Shown in pieces: positions 53,365 to 62,199 of a stretch of 64,000 nt of DNA (position 1 is its first letter; each line of letters opens with the position of its first letter). Both the position numbers and the translations under genes were made by a program. The notes beneath the pieces are model-generated. The model had not been told where the DNA came from and searched no databases. It saw nothing but the letters and a program-made list of their open reading frames with translations. The DNA lies in NCBI RefSeq assembly GCF_001936575.1, contig NZ_MSMP01000002.1, positions 186,001 to 250,000 on the forward strand, given 5' to 3'. Source of the stretch: Tenacibaculum agarivorans (GTDB lineage: Bacteria; Bacteroidota; Bacteroidia; Flavobacteriales; Flavobacteriaceae).

Positions 53365-55440
53365 TCAAAACATTTTGGAAGTTGTAAACACAGGTTTTTT
53401 AAGGAAATAGTATTTGAATAATACTCCCATTTCAGTAAAGGTAAAACCAGTAGCAATTGTTGAAGCAATATTACTATGAGTTCCAAATATATGTAGTAAG
53501 CTCCTATTGGAAAGTTTATAGCCCAATTTACCTTGAAATCGATACGTATTTTGTTTATCCTGATCTTCTATATATTGGAAGCCAGTAGCGGCGGTTAATT
53601 CATAAAACCAGCCTTTTTCTTTTACACTGGCATCAGGTTTAATAATGTTTAAAAATACTTCTGCCGCATTAAAACGTTCTGGACTAAAATAAATGGTTGG
53701 AACCTGATTTTTAAAAGATATATTTTGATAATTAACACCAGCTTTTAGTGAAGGCTTTTGTAATAAGGTATAATATAGTGATATGAATAATAAGTTTCTA
53801 GTGTTGTTGTCGTTTTGAGAAGTATAGAAATATTGAGAAAAGAACCCGAGATTAAAATTTGTATTCAAACTATAATTCATAAAAAAGTTATCTTGAATAA
53901 TTTCTCGATCTTGTAATTCTGTATTAAAATTTTGGATTTCCCTTTTATATCCAAAATCAAGATTTTGAAGTTTAAAAGGTCTAAAATTAAAACTCAAATT
54001 GGTTAAAAACTGATTGTAATCATTCACTTCAGATTGTGATGAAAAAATACCGATATCACCTGTAAACGTTAAATTAGTAAGGAGTTGATAAGATAAACCA
54101 AGAGAAGCATTATTGGAATTAGCATTAATATTACTTATTGAATTTGAATTGGTTCTGTAATTATAACTTCCCATTAGTTTAAATTTTGTTGAAAGAGGAA
54201 ATTCTGAACGAACTAAAAAAGAATACGCTTCATTATTACCATTATCAAAAGAATACGAAGCTCTAGAACTCACAAAAGGTGTAAATGTTCGATCTAAATT
54301 TTTTATAAAGTTAATAGCATCTTTCTGGTTGGTATAAAATTCTAATGTTTTATCAGCATACTTGTAAGCTTCTTTCGTATTTCCTATAGCTTTTAAAGCA
54401 TTGGCTTTTCCAAGATTTCCATCAAAAGAAGCACTATCCTTTTTTAATATTAAATCATAATCTCGAATACTCTTTTTAAAATCATTTTTATAAATGTTTA
54501 AAGTAGACCTCAAAGCAAGTATCCAATTTTCAGGAACTCTATTTTCTATAGTCAAACTATTAATCTTTTTCTCAACTTCAGAAAATTTTCTATTCCAAAT
54601 TAATGCCTGAATATATCGTTCATTTGTACGCTCTTTAATACTAGTCACTGTTTTATCATCGATAAGTTCTACAGCTTTTTTACTGACAAGTAAAGCTTGT
54701 TTATCATTCTCATTTAAGTGATATACTAGAGAAATTCCATTTAAAGAAATAAGTTGATTATTAGGATTTTTTCCAATACGCTCAAATGTTTCTTGAGCTT
54801 TTTCATTTTGTTCAGAAATAAGATACAAGTTTGCTAAATTTTGTAAAGTTTCAGCATCATTAGTAAAGTCTTTTAAATTTTCTTTGAGTATAGCTTCACC
54901 TTGGTTGTAATCTTGAGATTGTATTTTATCATTAGCTAAACCAAATCGGATATATTTTTTAGATAGTAAAGCATTTTTATTTCCTGGTAATACAGTTAAA
55001 GCTTTATCTACATACACAATTGCTTTGTCATATTTTTTAAGATTAGAAAGTGTGTTTGCATAACCTAATAATGCAGAAAAACTGGTAGCGTTTTCTTGTA
55101 AAAGAGTAACATAAAAATCTTCAGCTAATGAAAAATCAGTATTCCATAACAAAGACTCGGCATAATTCAATTTTACTTCAAAATCAGATGGATAGTCACG
55201 TAGTAGGTTGGTAAAAAGTGTTACAGCTTCTTTAGAATTTCCACTCAGTCCAACAGCTCTACCATAACAAAGGCGTGCAGTTTTGTTGGTTGGGTATTCT
55301 TTTAAAACTTGTTCGAAAAAATCTTTTGCTTGCTGATATTTACCATTTTCTAAAAAGTCAAATCCCTTTTTCATATCCTGGGTATACAAAAAATGACTTA
55401 TGAAAAGTACTAAAGAAAGGATAAGTTGTTTGAGTTTCAT
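53365..55440 (-). CDS. TPR-rich outer-membrane beta-barrel protein, probable polysaccharide exporter
   Basis: I choose the ATG at 55440, 15 codons inside the longest frame, because it begins a clean signal peptide (MKLKQLILSLVLFISHFLYT). The mature protein (~690 residues in total) has TPR repeats at about 25-385 (GFDFLENGKYQQAKDFFEQV, GYANTLSNLKKYDKAIVYVD). A ~300-residue beta-barrel follows with alternating aromatic strands, ending near YYFLKKPVFTTSKMF. The TPR-plus-barrel plan is that of BcsC, PgaA and related exopolysaccharide export proteins. The nearby GT-C, GT2 and GH5-like genes support a role in moving a glycan across the outer membrane. A palindromic element flanks each side of this gene and the STAS gene. 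Confidence 0.7.
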   Translation of the reverse strand: MKLKQLILSLVLFISHFLYTQDMKKGFDFLENGKYQQAKDFFEQVLKEYPTNKTARLCYGRAVGLSGNSKEAVTLFTNLLRDYPSDFEVKLNYAESLLWNTDFSLAEDFYVTLLQENATSFSALLGYANTLSNLKKYDKAIVYVDKALTVLPGNKNALLSKKYIRFGLANDKIQSQDYNQGEAILKENLKDFTNDAETLQNLANLYLISEQNEKAQETFERIGKNPNNQLISLNGISLVYHLNENDKQALLVSKKAVELIDDKTVTSIKERTNERYIQALIWNRKFSEVEKKINSLTIENRVPENWILALRSTLNIYKNDFKKSIRDYDLILKKDSASFDGNLGKANALKAIGNTKEAYKYADKTLEFYTNQKDAINFIKNLDRTFTPFVSSRASYSFDNGNNEAYSFLVRSEFPLSTKFKLMGSYNYRTNSNSISNINANSNNASLGLSYQLLTNLTFTGDIGIFSSQSEVNDYNQFLTNLSFNFRPFKLQNLDFGYKREIQNFNTELQDREIIQDNFFMNYSLNTNFNLGFFSQYFYTSQNDNNTRNLLFISLYYTLLQKPSLKAGVNYQNISFKNQVPTIYFSPERFNAAEVFLNIIKPDASVKEKGWFYELTAATGFQYIEDQDKQNTYRFQGKLGYKLSNRSLLHIFGTHSNIASTIATGFTFTEMGVLFKYYFLKKPVFTTSKMF

Positions 55441-55580
55441 TTTGCTTTTTTGTTGATTACAATTTAAGCAATAGTATTTAATCATTAGACCTTAAAAAAC
55501 GGTTTTTCACCTGTTTTTTACCTTTTTTAGAGGAAGTAAAGAAGATATTTGTTTTGACACTAACAATTAAAATAAATATC

Positions 55581-55859
55581 ATGGCTTTAAAAATATTAGA
55601 AAAAAAAGGAACACTATATTTAGATGGTAGCATAAACACAACAACTACAAAATCATTTATGAAACATATACAATTTTATGTTGAAAAATTTGAAAATGTA
55701 ATTATAAATATAGATAAAGTTAAAGAGATTGATATTGATGGTTTACAAGCAATAAAATCATTATGGAGATCAAGCTTAAACGAAAATAAAAACTTTTCTA
55801 TCCTAGGTTATGGGTGTAAAGATATTTATGATGATTTCTATTCAGAGCCATTAGCTTAA
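55581..55859 (+). CDS. STAS-domain protein (anti-sigma-factor-antagonist-like)
   Basis: The 92-residue frame from ATG 55581 is a lone STAS domain: LYLDGSINTTTTKSF, then VIINIDKVKEIDIDGLQAIK. In SpoIIAA-like proteins the loop reads D-S-S-G with the second Ser phosphorylated. Here it is D-I-D-G, so the phosphosite is Asp, which could mimic a permanently phosphorylated state or mean that phosphorylation is not used. No anti-sigma kinase is encoded nearby. The gene sits alone between divergent glycan-related genes. A longer frame starting at TTG 55554 is less likely. A GATATTTG at 55544-55551 is close to a -7 element. Confidence 0.75.
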   Translation: MALKILEKKGTLYLDGSINTTTTKSFMKHIQFYVEKFENVIINIDKVKEIDIDGLQAIKSLWRSSLNENKNFSILGYGCKDIYDDFYSEPLA

Positions 55860-55924
55860 ATGAGCGTACTCGGTTTTTAATTATTCAATTAAACAGTACC
55901 TATTAGATAAGTAAAGTCATGTAT

Positions 55925-56098
55925 TAACTTGAATCGTTTAAAAATGAGTGTGTCACTTCGAGTGAAATTCACTAAAGTAAAACGAAAATGAATTTTGTAT
56001 CGAGAAGTAAAAACGTTGTTCTCGATACAATTTTACCTCATTATCATTCTGTAAAATCACTCGAACTGACAAGGTTTTTTTATCCAAAATTCACATTA
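55925..56098. repeat. Palindromic dispersed element, copy 2 (~174 bp)
   Basis: The ends TAACTTGAAT (55925-55934) and ATTCACATTA (56089-56098) are imperfect inverted repeats. Inside are the same nested pairs as copy 1, including TGTCACTTCGAGTGAAAT, GTATCGAGAAGTAA, GTTCTCGATAC and AAAATCACTCGAACTGACAA. It occupies half of the 340-bp gap 55860-56199, which otherwise holds no feature. Confidence 0.8.
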
Positions 56099-56199
56099 AC
56101 TAAGAATAGGTAAAGCCAAATATATTAGATATTTATATAGATAAACTTAGAAGAATAGTAGCATAAATAGTAATTCCTAAACAAGTTTTTTAGCTACAA

Positions 56200-57735
56200 T
56201 TATTTAGAGATATGTTCAAATGAAGGTTTTTTATTCCCTTTAACATCAATAAAACCAAATCTTTTTTGTGGTTGCACTCTCCAAGGAAGTTTACCAACCA
56301 CTTGTTTAGGAACGGTATTGAAGTCATAAAGGGTCCAAGATATGAAGGGGATGCCTCTTAAAGTGAGTACTTTTTGCATTTCCTTATGGTATGTAAGTTG
56401 TTTCTTTTTAGAATTTTGAAAAGGTTTCCAAAAACCTGAGTATGAAGAGGTTCCAAATTCACCTAGGACAATCCCCTTGTTTGGAGCTTCTTCTTTTATT
56501 TTATCATAAGCTGCCTCAAAGTTTTTATAATCTTCATAGTAGTGAAAAGAAATAAAGTCTACCTTGTCTTTTAAAATTGAAGCACTTTCGGCATTAGACC
56601 ATCCTATTGTAACAGGATGATTTTTATCAATTGATTTTATTAAGATAATAAGATGCTCTAACCAAGAAATAACTTGTTGCTTTCCCCTCGATTTAAAATC
56701 TAAATTAGGTTCGTTTTTAACATCCCAAGCTAATATCGCATTATGATCTTTAAGCTTGGTAACAATAGTTTCAGCATGTCTATGATTTAAAGTCCAGTCA
56801 GTAGTATCATAATTTCCATAAAAATCAAACAAGGTAACAATTACACCTAAACCACTTTTTTCAGCTAAATCTAATACTTGAGTTAATTTTTTAAGCTTAT
56901 CTTCTTTAACTTTAGCCTTACCAAATTCTTCATAAGGAATAAAAATTCTAATCGTATTTAAATTGGCATCTTTAATAATCTGAAAGTCTTTGGCTATGAT
57001 TTTTGAATCAAATTTATCACCAAACATGGTCCAAGGAGTATCTTGAGGATAGTAATTAATTCCCTTAATAGTTGAAAGATCTATAGAAGAGGGAAGAATA
57101 ATTTCATTTACTTCTTTAGTATTTTCTTTTACCAAATGTCGAATTCTCCAGAAACCATCTTCTGCTAAAAGGATCATTTTATAACTTGATTTTTCAGTGG
57201 TTTCCAATAGAACTTCATTACTTTTTAAAACTTTTTTGTACTGAACTACGTCTTTATCCTCCAGAACAATTAACTGTCCATCTTCACTAAAAAATAAAAC
57301 ATCAGGATTATGTTCTAATGTTGTACTTTCTAAATGAATGTTTTCTTTTTTGTTGTAATCAATAAAATTGAAGAGATTTTTTCTAGCACTTTCAGTAAAA
57401 TAATCATCAACTCCTTCAATAGAATTATTTCTATATGCCATTTGCTTAATATACCAAGCATCTAAATAGTCATTTTCTATATTATTGAGTACTTGCTCAT
57501 CCATTTCTCTACCTTCATTCCCATCTTGCTTCCAAATAATTTTTGGTAAATATTGATCTTCTTTTTTTACTTCTGTATGTAGTATCTTGGCTCTTTCTGC
57601 TCCAATGTTAAAAAAACTATATAATGAACTAAGCAGAAAAATAACAACAGAGCTAATGAGTACATAAGATAGCATTAATACTATTCTTAATATTTTTCTA
57701 TTGGTATTTACCCTAATTTTAGTATTGTTTACCAT
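56200..57735 (-). CDS. Membrane-anchored GH5-like glycoside hydrolase
   Basis: The 511-residue protein has an N-terminal membrane helix (about 15-42) placing the rest in the periplasm. A helical/beta spacer at about 45-215 resembles a nuclear-transport-factor-like domain, which is uncertain. A TIM barrel follows (about 220-505): GINYYPQDTPW, NTIRIFIPYEEFG, acid/base E342 in WDVKNEPN, FISFHYYEDY and nucleophile E426 in VLGEFGTSS. It is GH5/clan-A-like. Its start overlaps the upstream Ig-like gene by 7 nt. Glycan-synthesis operons often carry such periplasmic hydrolases to trim or release product, and that is the suggested role here. Confidence 0.75.
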   Translation of the reverse strand: MVNNTKIRVNTNRKILRIVLMLSYVLISSVVIFLLSSLYSFFNIGAERAKILHTEVKKEDQYLPKIIWKQDGNEGREMDEQVLNNIENDYLDAWYIKQMAYRNNSIEGVDDYFTESARKNLFNFIDYNKKENIHLESTTLEHNPDVLFFSEDGQLIVLEDKDVVQYKKVLKSNEVLLETTEKSSYKMILLAEDGFWRIRHLVKENTKEVNEIILPSSIDLSTIKGINYYPQDTPWTMFGDKFDSKIIAKDFQIIKDANLNTIRIFIPYEEFGKAKVKEDKLKKLTQVLDLAEKSGLGVIVTLFDFYGNYDTTDWTLNHRHAETIVTKLKDHNAILAWDVKNEPNLDFKSRGKQQVISWLEHLIILIKSIDKNHPVTIGWSNAESASILKDKVDFISFHYYEDYKNFEAAYDKIKEEAPNKGIVLGEFGTSSYSGFWKPFQNSKKKQLTYHKEMQKVLTLRGIPFISWTLYDFNTVPKQVVGKLPWRVQPQKRFGFIDVKGNKKPSFEHISK

Positions 57736-58931
57736 AGTTTAATGGATTTATAGATCTTAGTATTGCAGGCTGATGTAATTTGTATTTCGTAATTCCCAGA
57801 CTTATAAATATTGGGGTTTATCTTAAAAGTAGTAAATCCATCTTTAGATTGCTCAACTATTTTATTTAAAAATTTTCCTTCTTTATACATAGATAATTCA
57901 ATTTGTAAACCATCAGGAATCATTTGTTCCATAAAACTTATAAGTGGTCCAACAGTGATTATTCTATTATCTTCTGAAAACTTTACAGGTATTTTGTGTA
58001 TTACTTTAGCATAAGAAATTTGTAATACATCACTATTAGCAATACCATCAATAAAAGCTTTGATATTCCAAGTGGCTTCACAATCAGGGTGAATTATAGA
58101 TGCTGTAGCAATACCTCTTATTGTAGTACCAGAGGTGTTTAAAATATTTCCATCTTGATTCGTTATAAAGAAATCCACAAAAGTTCCGTCGCTTACTACA
58201 TTATTATTTTTATCTCGTATGATGGACGTATATAGCGTGGTAATTTGATTACCGTCAGCATATTTATGATCTCTTTCATGAAAAACTTTAAAATTCTTTC
58301 CAATTGCGGGTAATATATCTAAGGTATATTCTTTAGAATTCAGCTCGTATGATTCTGTAGAAATTAACATTCTTCCAGATGGTGTAGGAGAGAAAATATT
58401 GAGATAACCAATCAAATCTTTAGTTAAAATGGTTTGCTTGTTTTCAGATTGTAAAAACTGCCGTTTTACGTCAACTTTTGAGTTTTCAGGAATAGGATTA
58501 TCTAAACTATCAGTAGGGATTACAATAATCATAGCGTAATCAATTCCTCCTGCTTCTATAGTAGGAGGACCTATATAGGTTTCTAAAGAGGTTGGTTTTC
58601 GGTAAGAAGTAATTGAAAGTTTTCCAGAGATATTTTGATTATTTCCAATGAGTTTCCAATGTAGAATACCTGTTTTATTACTAATAAATTGTGGTATGTT
58701 AAAAATAAGTATATCCTCATTCTTATCTGGAGTAATTAAGGTACTACCATAACTGTTTGTACAAAACAATTGGTATGATGATGTATTGCTTTTATTTTTA
58801 AAAGATAGAGATATCGTATCACCAGCATAAAAATCTTTTTTTTCCGTTATCAGAAATAATGAATCTTGGGCTGGAATTGCAATAGCAATTAGCCAAAGAA
58901 AAATAAAGAGAAATTGGTGTTTACTATTCAT
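57729..58931 (-). CDS. Exported protein with Ig-like domains
   Basis: This 400-residue protein begins with a signal peptide (FLFIFLWLIAIAIPAQ) and is otherwise beta-rich. Ig or invasin-like segments are visible at about 20-110 and 205-300 (VVSDGTFVDFFITNQDGNIL with GIATASIIHPDCEATW). No catalytic motif is seen. It lies between a GT-C-like membrane protein gene (overlap 1 nt) and a GH5-like gene (overlap 7 nt), so all three are translated together and probably act together in the periplasm. A structural or glycan-contacting role is plausible, but the family is not recognised. Confidence 0.6.
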   Translation of the reverse strand: MNSKHQFLFIFLWLIAIAIPAQDSLFLITEKKDFYAGDTISLSFKNKSNTSSYQLFCTNSYGSTLITPDKNEDILIFNIPQFISNKTGILHWKLIGNNQNISGKLSITSYRKPTSLETYIGPPTIEAGGIDYAMIIVIPTDSLDNPIPENSKVDVKRQFLQSENKQTILTKDLIGYLNIFSPTPSGRMLISTESYELNSKEYTLDILPAIGKNFKVFHERDHKYADGNQITTLYTSIIRDKNNNVVSDGTFVDFFITNQDGNILNTSGTTIRGIATASIIHPDCEATWNIKAFIDGIANSDVLQISYAKVIHKIPVKFSEDNRIITVGPLISFMEQMIPDGLQIELSMYKEGKFLNKIVEQSKDGFTTFKINPNIYKSGNYEIQITSACNTKIYKSIKLW

Positions 58932-61900
58932 TATTTGGGATTTCCTATGAAACTATTCATTTCTATTTTAATATAATCGTACAGAGGATGGTGTATCTTT
59001 TGTAAAACTTCATTTGTATGATTGGTGATTCTATTAGGTACAATTTTATAAGATACATCTTCATTAGGTAGTCCATTTACATAACAATTACTCATATCTA
59101 CATTAATAATATCTACTATCGAATTTTCGATAAATCTATAATCAAAGTATAGTTTTCTATGTTGTCGTATTCCTTGATTTAAATATAAATGATCTACCCA
59201 AGCTATTTCTTTGTTTTTAGTGTAATATGTTATAATGAGTTGAGGAACAGTGATTTCTTGCAATCCACTATTGAAAATCGTACCATTTAAACCTTTAGAT
59301 TCTATGTTAATATTACTCAATACATGATCCTTATATAAATCAGAATTAGAAACATTTGCGGCTAATTGTAAATTGAATTTTGTAGGTTGTTCCTCTAATT
59401 CAATAGGTGTAAATTCATCAGGATCAAATTTTTTAGGAATAGAATCTTTGGTTTTAGACCAAGCAATTCCTTCAAAATTAATTCTAAAAGAACTCACTTC
59501 CTTAGGCATTAATTTATGTTTAACAAGATGCTTAGCATTATATGTTGCTAACTCTTTATTTTGATCGTTATACAACGTTCCTTTTATAATAATGTCAGCA
59601 GGAGTATTATCAATATTCTGTATTTTTCCAATTATAGCGTAACTATTTTTAAACTTTACCAATTTAGCAACTATGATTTCCACAACAGGTTGTTTTAAAA
59701 TATCTTCGTGGTGAGTTTGTTCTGTAGTAATACGCTTTCTACCTTGGTTGAAATACCCCGTTTTATTTTTAGAATACAGTTGATCAGGTGGTAAATCAGC
59801 TTCTTTCTCTTCAGGAACTAAAAACCAATTCCTTTTTAGTTTTACTAATGTTTTATATTCAGTTTTATTAATTTTTTCTAAAGGTGTAATCCAATTAGTT
59901 TTCACTTCCATAGTGACTAAACTATCCGTTTTTTTTAAGATTGTAGATTTTAGTGCATCTAGTTTAGCATAAGAACTTAATAGACCATCAGTAACTGAAA
60001 TTTCTAACATATACTGGTCTATGGTTAAATTACTTCTGGGATCTATTAAACTATGTGCTGTTTTAAATTGTTTAAAATCTAGTGCATTGTAATAAGCCGT
60101 AATAACGTTTTTAGGAGATCTTTGTGAATCATTTTTAATATAAAAAAGATATGTACCGTATAGCATTACAATAATGACAAAAGCAGCCCAGAGATGATTT
60201 ACTTTTAAAACTGTTTTAGAGAAGGAAGTATAATCATTTTGAAACTTAAGGTATTCTGGAGGAACTTTTGGTTTCATTCGAAGGCCATTTCTAAACAGAG
60301 GGAGAATATTAAAAATAAAAGCAACAATTACCGTAGTAAAAGGAATAATACCCCACATAATGTTTTCCCATTTATGAACACCATCTCTAGGTAAAATTGA
60401 AGAAAGAGGAGGGATGTTTAATCGTTCCCAAACCATAATCCCATTTTCTAATTGAGGCAAACGTTGCCAACCACAGAAATATAAAATAGGATCGTAAAAT
60501 TTATCATTAGAAAAGATATATTTTAAGTTGTACTTTTCAGGAACTGTTAAAAATTGCTGTAAAGAACCTATTCCAGCAACGCCTTTAAATTTAGAATTTT
60601 CTAAACGCTCAATGGGTCTTGTAGTGAGTTCTGGTAATCGCCTTGCAGAATGATAATTCCCATCCACTGTAGTAGCATTGGTTTGTGCAGAGAGCCATGC
60701 CATTTGATCACCAAACCCTAAGGTTAAATACCTCCATTGATCATGTTGATCTTGGTTTAAAAAATTGACTATAGGAAGCATGTTTATTTTTTGAGGCTGA
60801 GAGGGTCTAAAATAGCCTAAACTTAATGTGAAAATAGCGAACCCTAGAAAAAATACAGCTAGAAATCCTCCTATTAATCTATGATACACAGCACCAAACT
60901 TACGTTGAATCAATTCTTTTAAGTCTCCTTCTACAAAACGATACGCAAATTCACCAAATAAGGGTAAAGACATTATGGAAGCCCAGAGCGTAAAACGATC
61001 CAAGGTTAAAATATTAAAAGCATTATCACCGAGTAACATTTTAGGAATTGGAGTGGTTCCCCCTGTACCTAAAATAATTAGCATTGAAAAGCATATTCCA
61101 AAAAACAAGTAGCGTTTACTGAAATATCTATAAATAAAATAAGGAAGGAGAAAGAGTAGTACTCCCCAAGGAATTAAAAAAAAGACCAAACCTGAAGAAA
61201 GAATTTCTAAAAAGTTATCTCTTGAACCATGAGGAATCGGTACCTGAGTAATTGGATTTCTTTTAGAATTAATCCAGTAGGGTAAAATACATCCTACAAT
61301 AAGTACTAGTACTAAAAGTACAAAAGTGATGTTTCGCTTAAATGTTTTTCCAAAAACTTTTAAAAACAATTGTAATCGAATCTCTTTATAAGAATTTACT
61401 TGCTCTCTAGCGATGTCCATAATTACCATACCTACTAATGGTAAAATGAAAAAGACCATCCCAAATATAGGAGTTACATGGTGTGAGGTTACCGTCACGG
61501 ATAGTAAGGATAGAGAAGTGAAAAAGTATTTATAATTTCCTGTTTTAAGCCATGAATATATTTCTGGTAATGCATGCATTAAAATTGAAATTCCCATAAT
61601 ACTTGGAAGCTGACCGAAAATGTGTAACGTTTCAACAAAAGAAGACGAAAATACTGCTAATAATGAGGAATATCCTGCTGTAGTTGTATTAGCGGTAATC
61701 AATAAAGAATACCGATAAACTCCTGTTACAAATAAAATAGAAACAATAATTGCTAGAGTAAATAGTCCGAATTTTAAACCACCGATTAGAGATAATGCTC
61801 CCATAGATTGGTGTACAAGAGGAGGGTAGCCCATAACAGAAAAACCAGTATACCACTTGTAACTCCAATGCTCAAACCAATTATCGGCGTAATGACCAGC

Positions 61901-62020
61901 AAAAAATAAATGAATTAAAGCATCATAAGTAGTTTCTAACGTAAAAAAAATAGTACTCCCATGAAAACCAATACATAATAGTATGGCACAAATTAAATAT
62001 TTATTAGAAACTACTTTCAT
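58931..62020 (-). CDS. Large GT-C-like membrane protein (6-pyruvoyl-tetrahydropterin-synthase-related membrane family)
   Basis: The 1029-residue protein has about 11-13 membrane helices within the first ~620 residues and a large extracytoplasmic C-terminal region of ~400 residues with beta-rich, FxLYD-like stretches. The first loop carries ETTYDALIHLFFAGHYAD, an acidic motif in the place where GT-C glycosyltransferases bind metal and lipid-linked sugar. GYPPLVHQ and SHHVTPIFG also recall membrane proteins annotated as 6-pyruvoyl-tetrahydropterin-synthase-related. GT-C enzymes use polyprenyl-phosphate sugars. The divergent gene encodes a DPM1-like GT2 that could make that donor. The exact reaction is unknown. 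Confidence 0.6.
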   Translation of the reverse strand: MKVVSNKYLICAILLCIGFHGSTIFFTLETTYDALIHLFFAGHYADNWFEHWSYKWYTGFSVMGYPPLVHQSMGALSLIGGLKFGLFTLAIIVSILFVTGVYRYSLLITANTTTAGYSSLLAVFSSSFVETLHIFGQLPSIMGISILMHALPEIYSWLKTGNYKYFFTSLSLLSVTVTSHHVTPIFGMVFFILPLVGMVIMDIAREQVNSYKEIRLQLFLKVFGKTFKRNITFVLLVLVLIVGCILPYWINSKRNPITQVPIPHGSRDNFLEILSSGLVFFLIPWGVLLFLLPYFIYRYFSKRYLFFGICFSMLIILGTGGTTPIPKMLLGDNAFNILTLDRFTLWASIMSLPLFGEFAYRFVEGDLKELIQRKFGAVYHRLIGGFLAVFFLGFAIFTLSLGYFRPSQPQKINMLPIVNFLNQDQHDQWRYLTLGFGDQMAWLSAQTNATTVDGNYHSARRLPELTTRPIERLENSKFKGVAGIGSLQQFLTVPEKYNLKYIFSNDKFYDPILYFCGWQRLPQLENGIMVWERLNIPPLSSILPRDGVHKWENIMWGIIPFTTVIVAFIFNILPLFRNGLRMKPKVPPEYLKFQNDYTSFSKTVLKVNHLWAAFVIIVMLYGTYLFYIKNDSQRSPKNVITAYYNALDFKQFKTAHSLIDPRSNLTIDQYMLEISVTDGLLSSYAKLDALKSTILKKTDSLVTMEVKTNWITPLEKINKTEYKTLVKLKRNWFLVPEEKEADLPPDQLYSKNKTGYFNQGRKRITTEQTHHEDILKQPVVEIIVAKLVKFKNSYAIIGKIQNIDNTPADIIIKGTLYNDQNKELATYNAKHLVKHKLMPKEVSSFRINFEGIAWSKTKDSIPKKFDPDEFTPIELEEQPTKFNLQLAANVSNSDLYKDHVLSNINIESKGLNGTIFNSGLQEITVPQLIITYYTKNKEIAWVDHLYLNQGIRQHRKLYFDYRFIENSIVDIINVDMSNCYVNGLPNEDVSYKIVPNRITNHTNEVLQKIHHPLYDYIKIEMNSFIGNPK

Positions 62021-62199
62021 TAATAGGAGTGAATTCAGATAACATAAATATAAGTTTTTTAAATGATGTCTAAAACTAATTAAGCAATAGTAAATTGTTA
62101 TTCGTCTTTAGAAAATCACTTTTAAATGGTAAAACTTTGTTATCTTTAGATAGTTAGCTAAATTGAAAAAAGTAGTTAACATTTAGAAAACCCCGAATT

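Noticed and set aside
53121..56098. The repeated palindromic elements as a CRISPR array
   Set aside because: There are only two copies, 2.8 kb apart, with long nested palindromes, no regular spacers and no cas genes.
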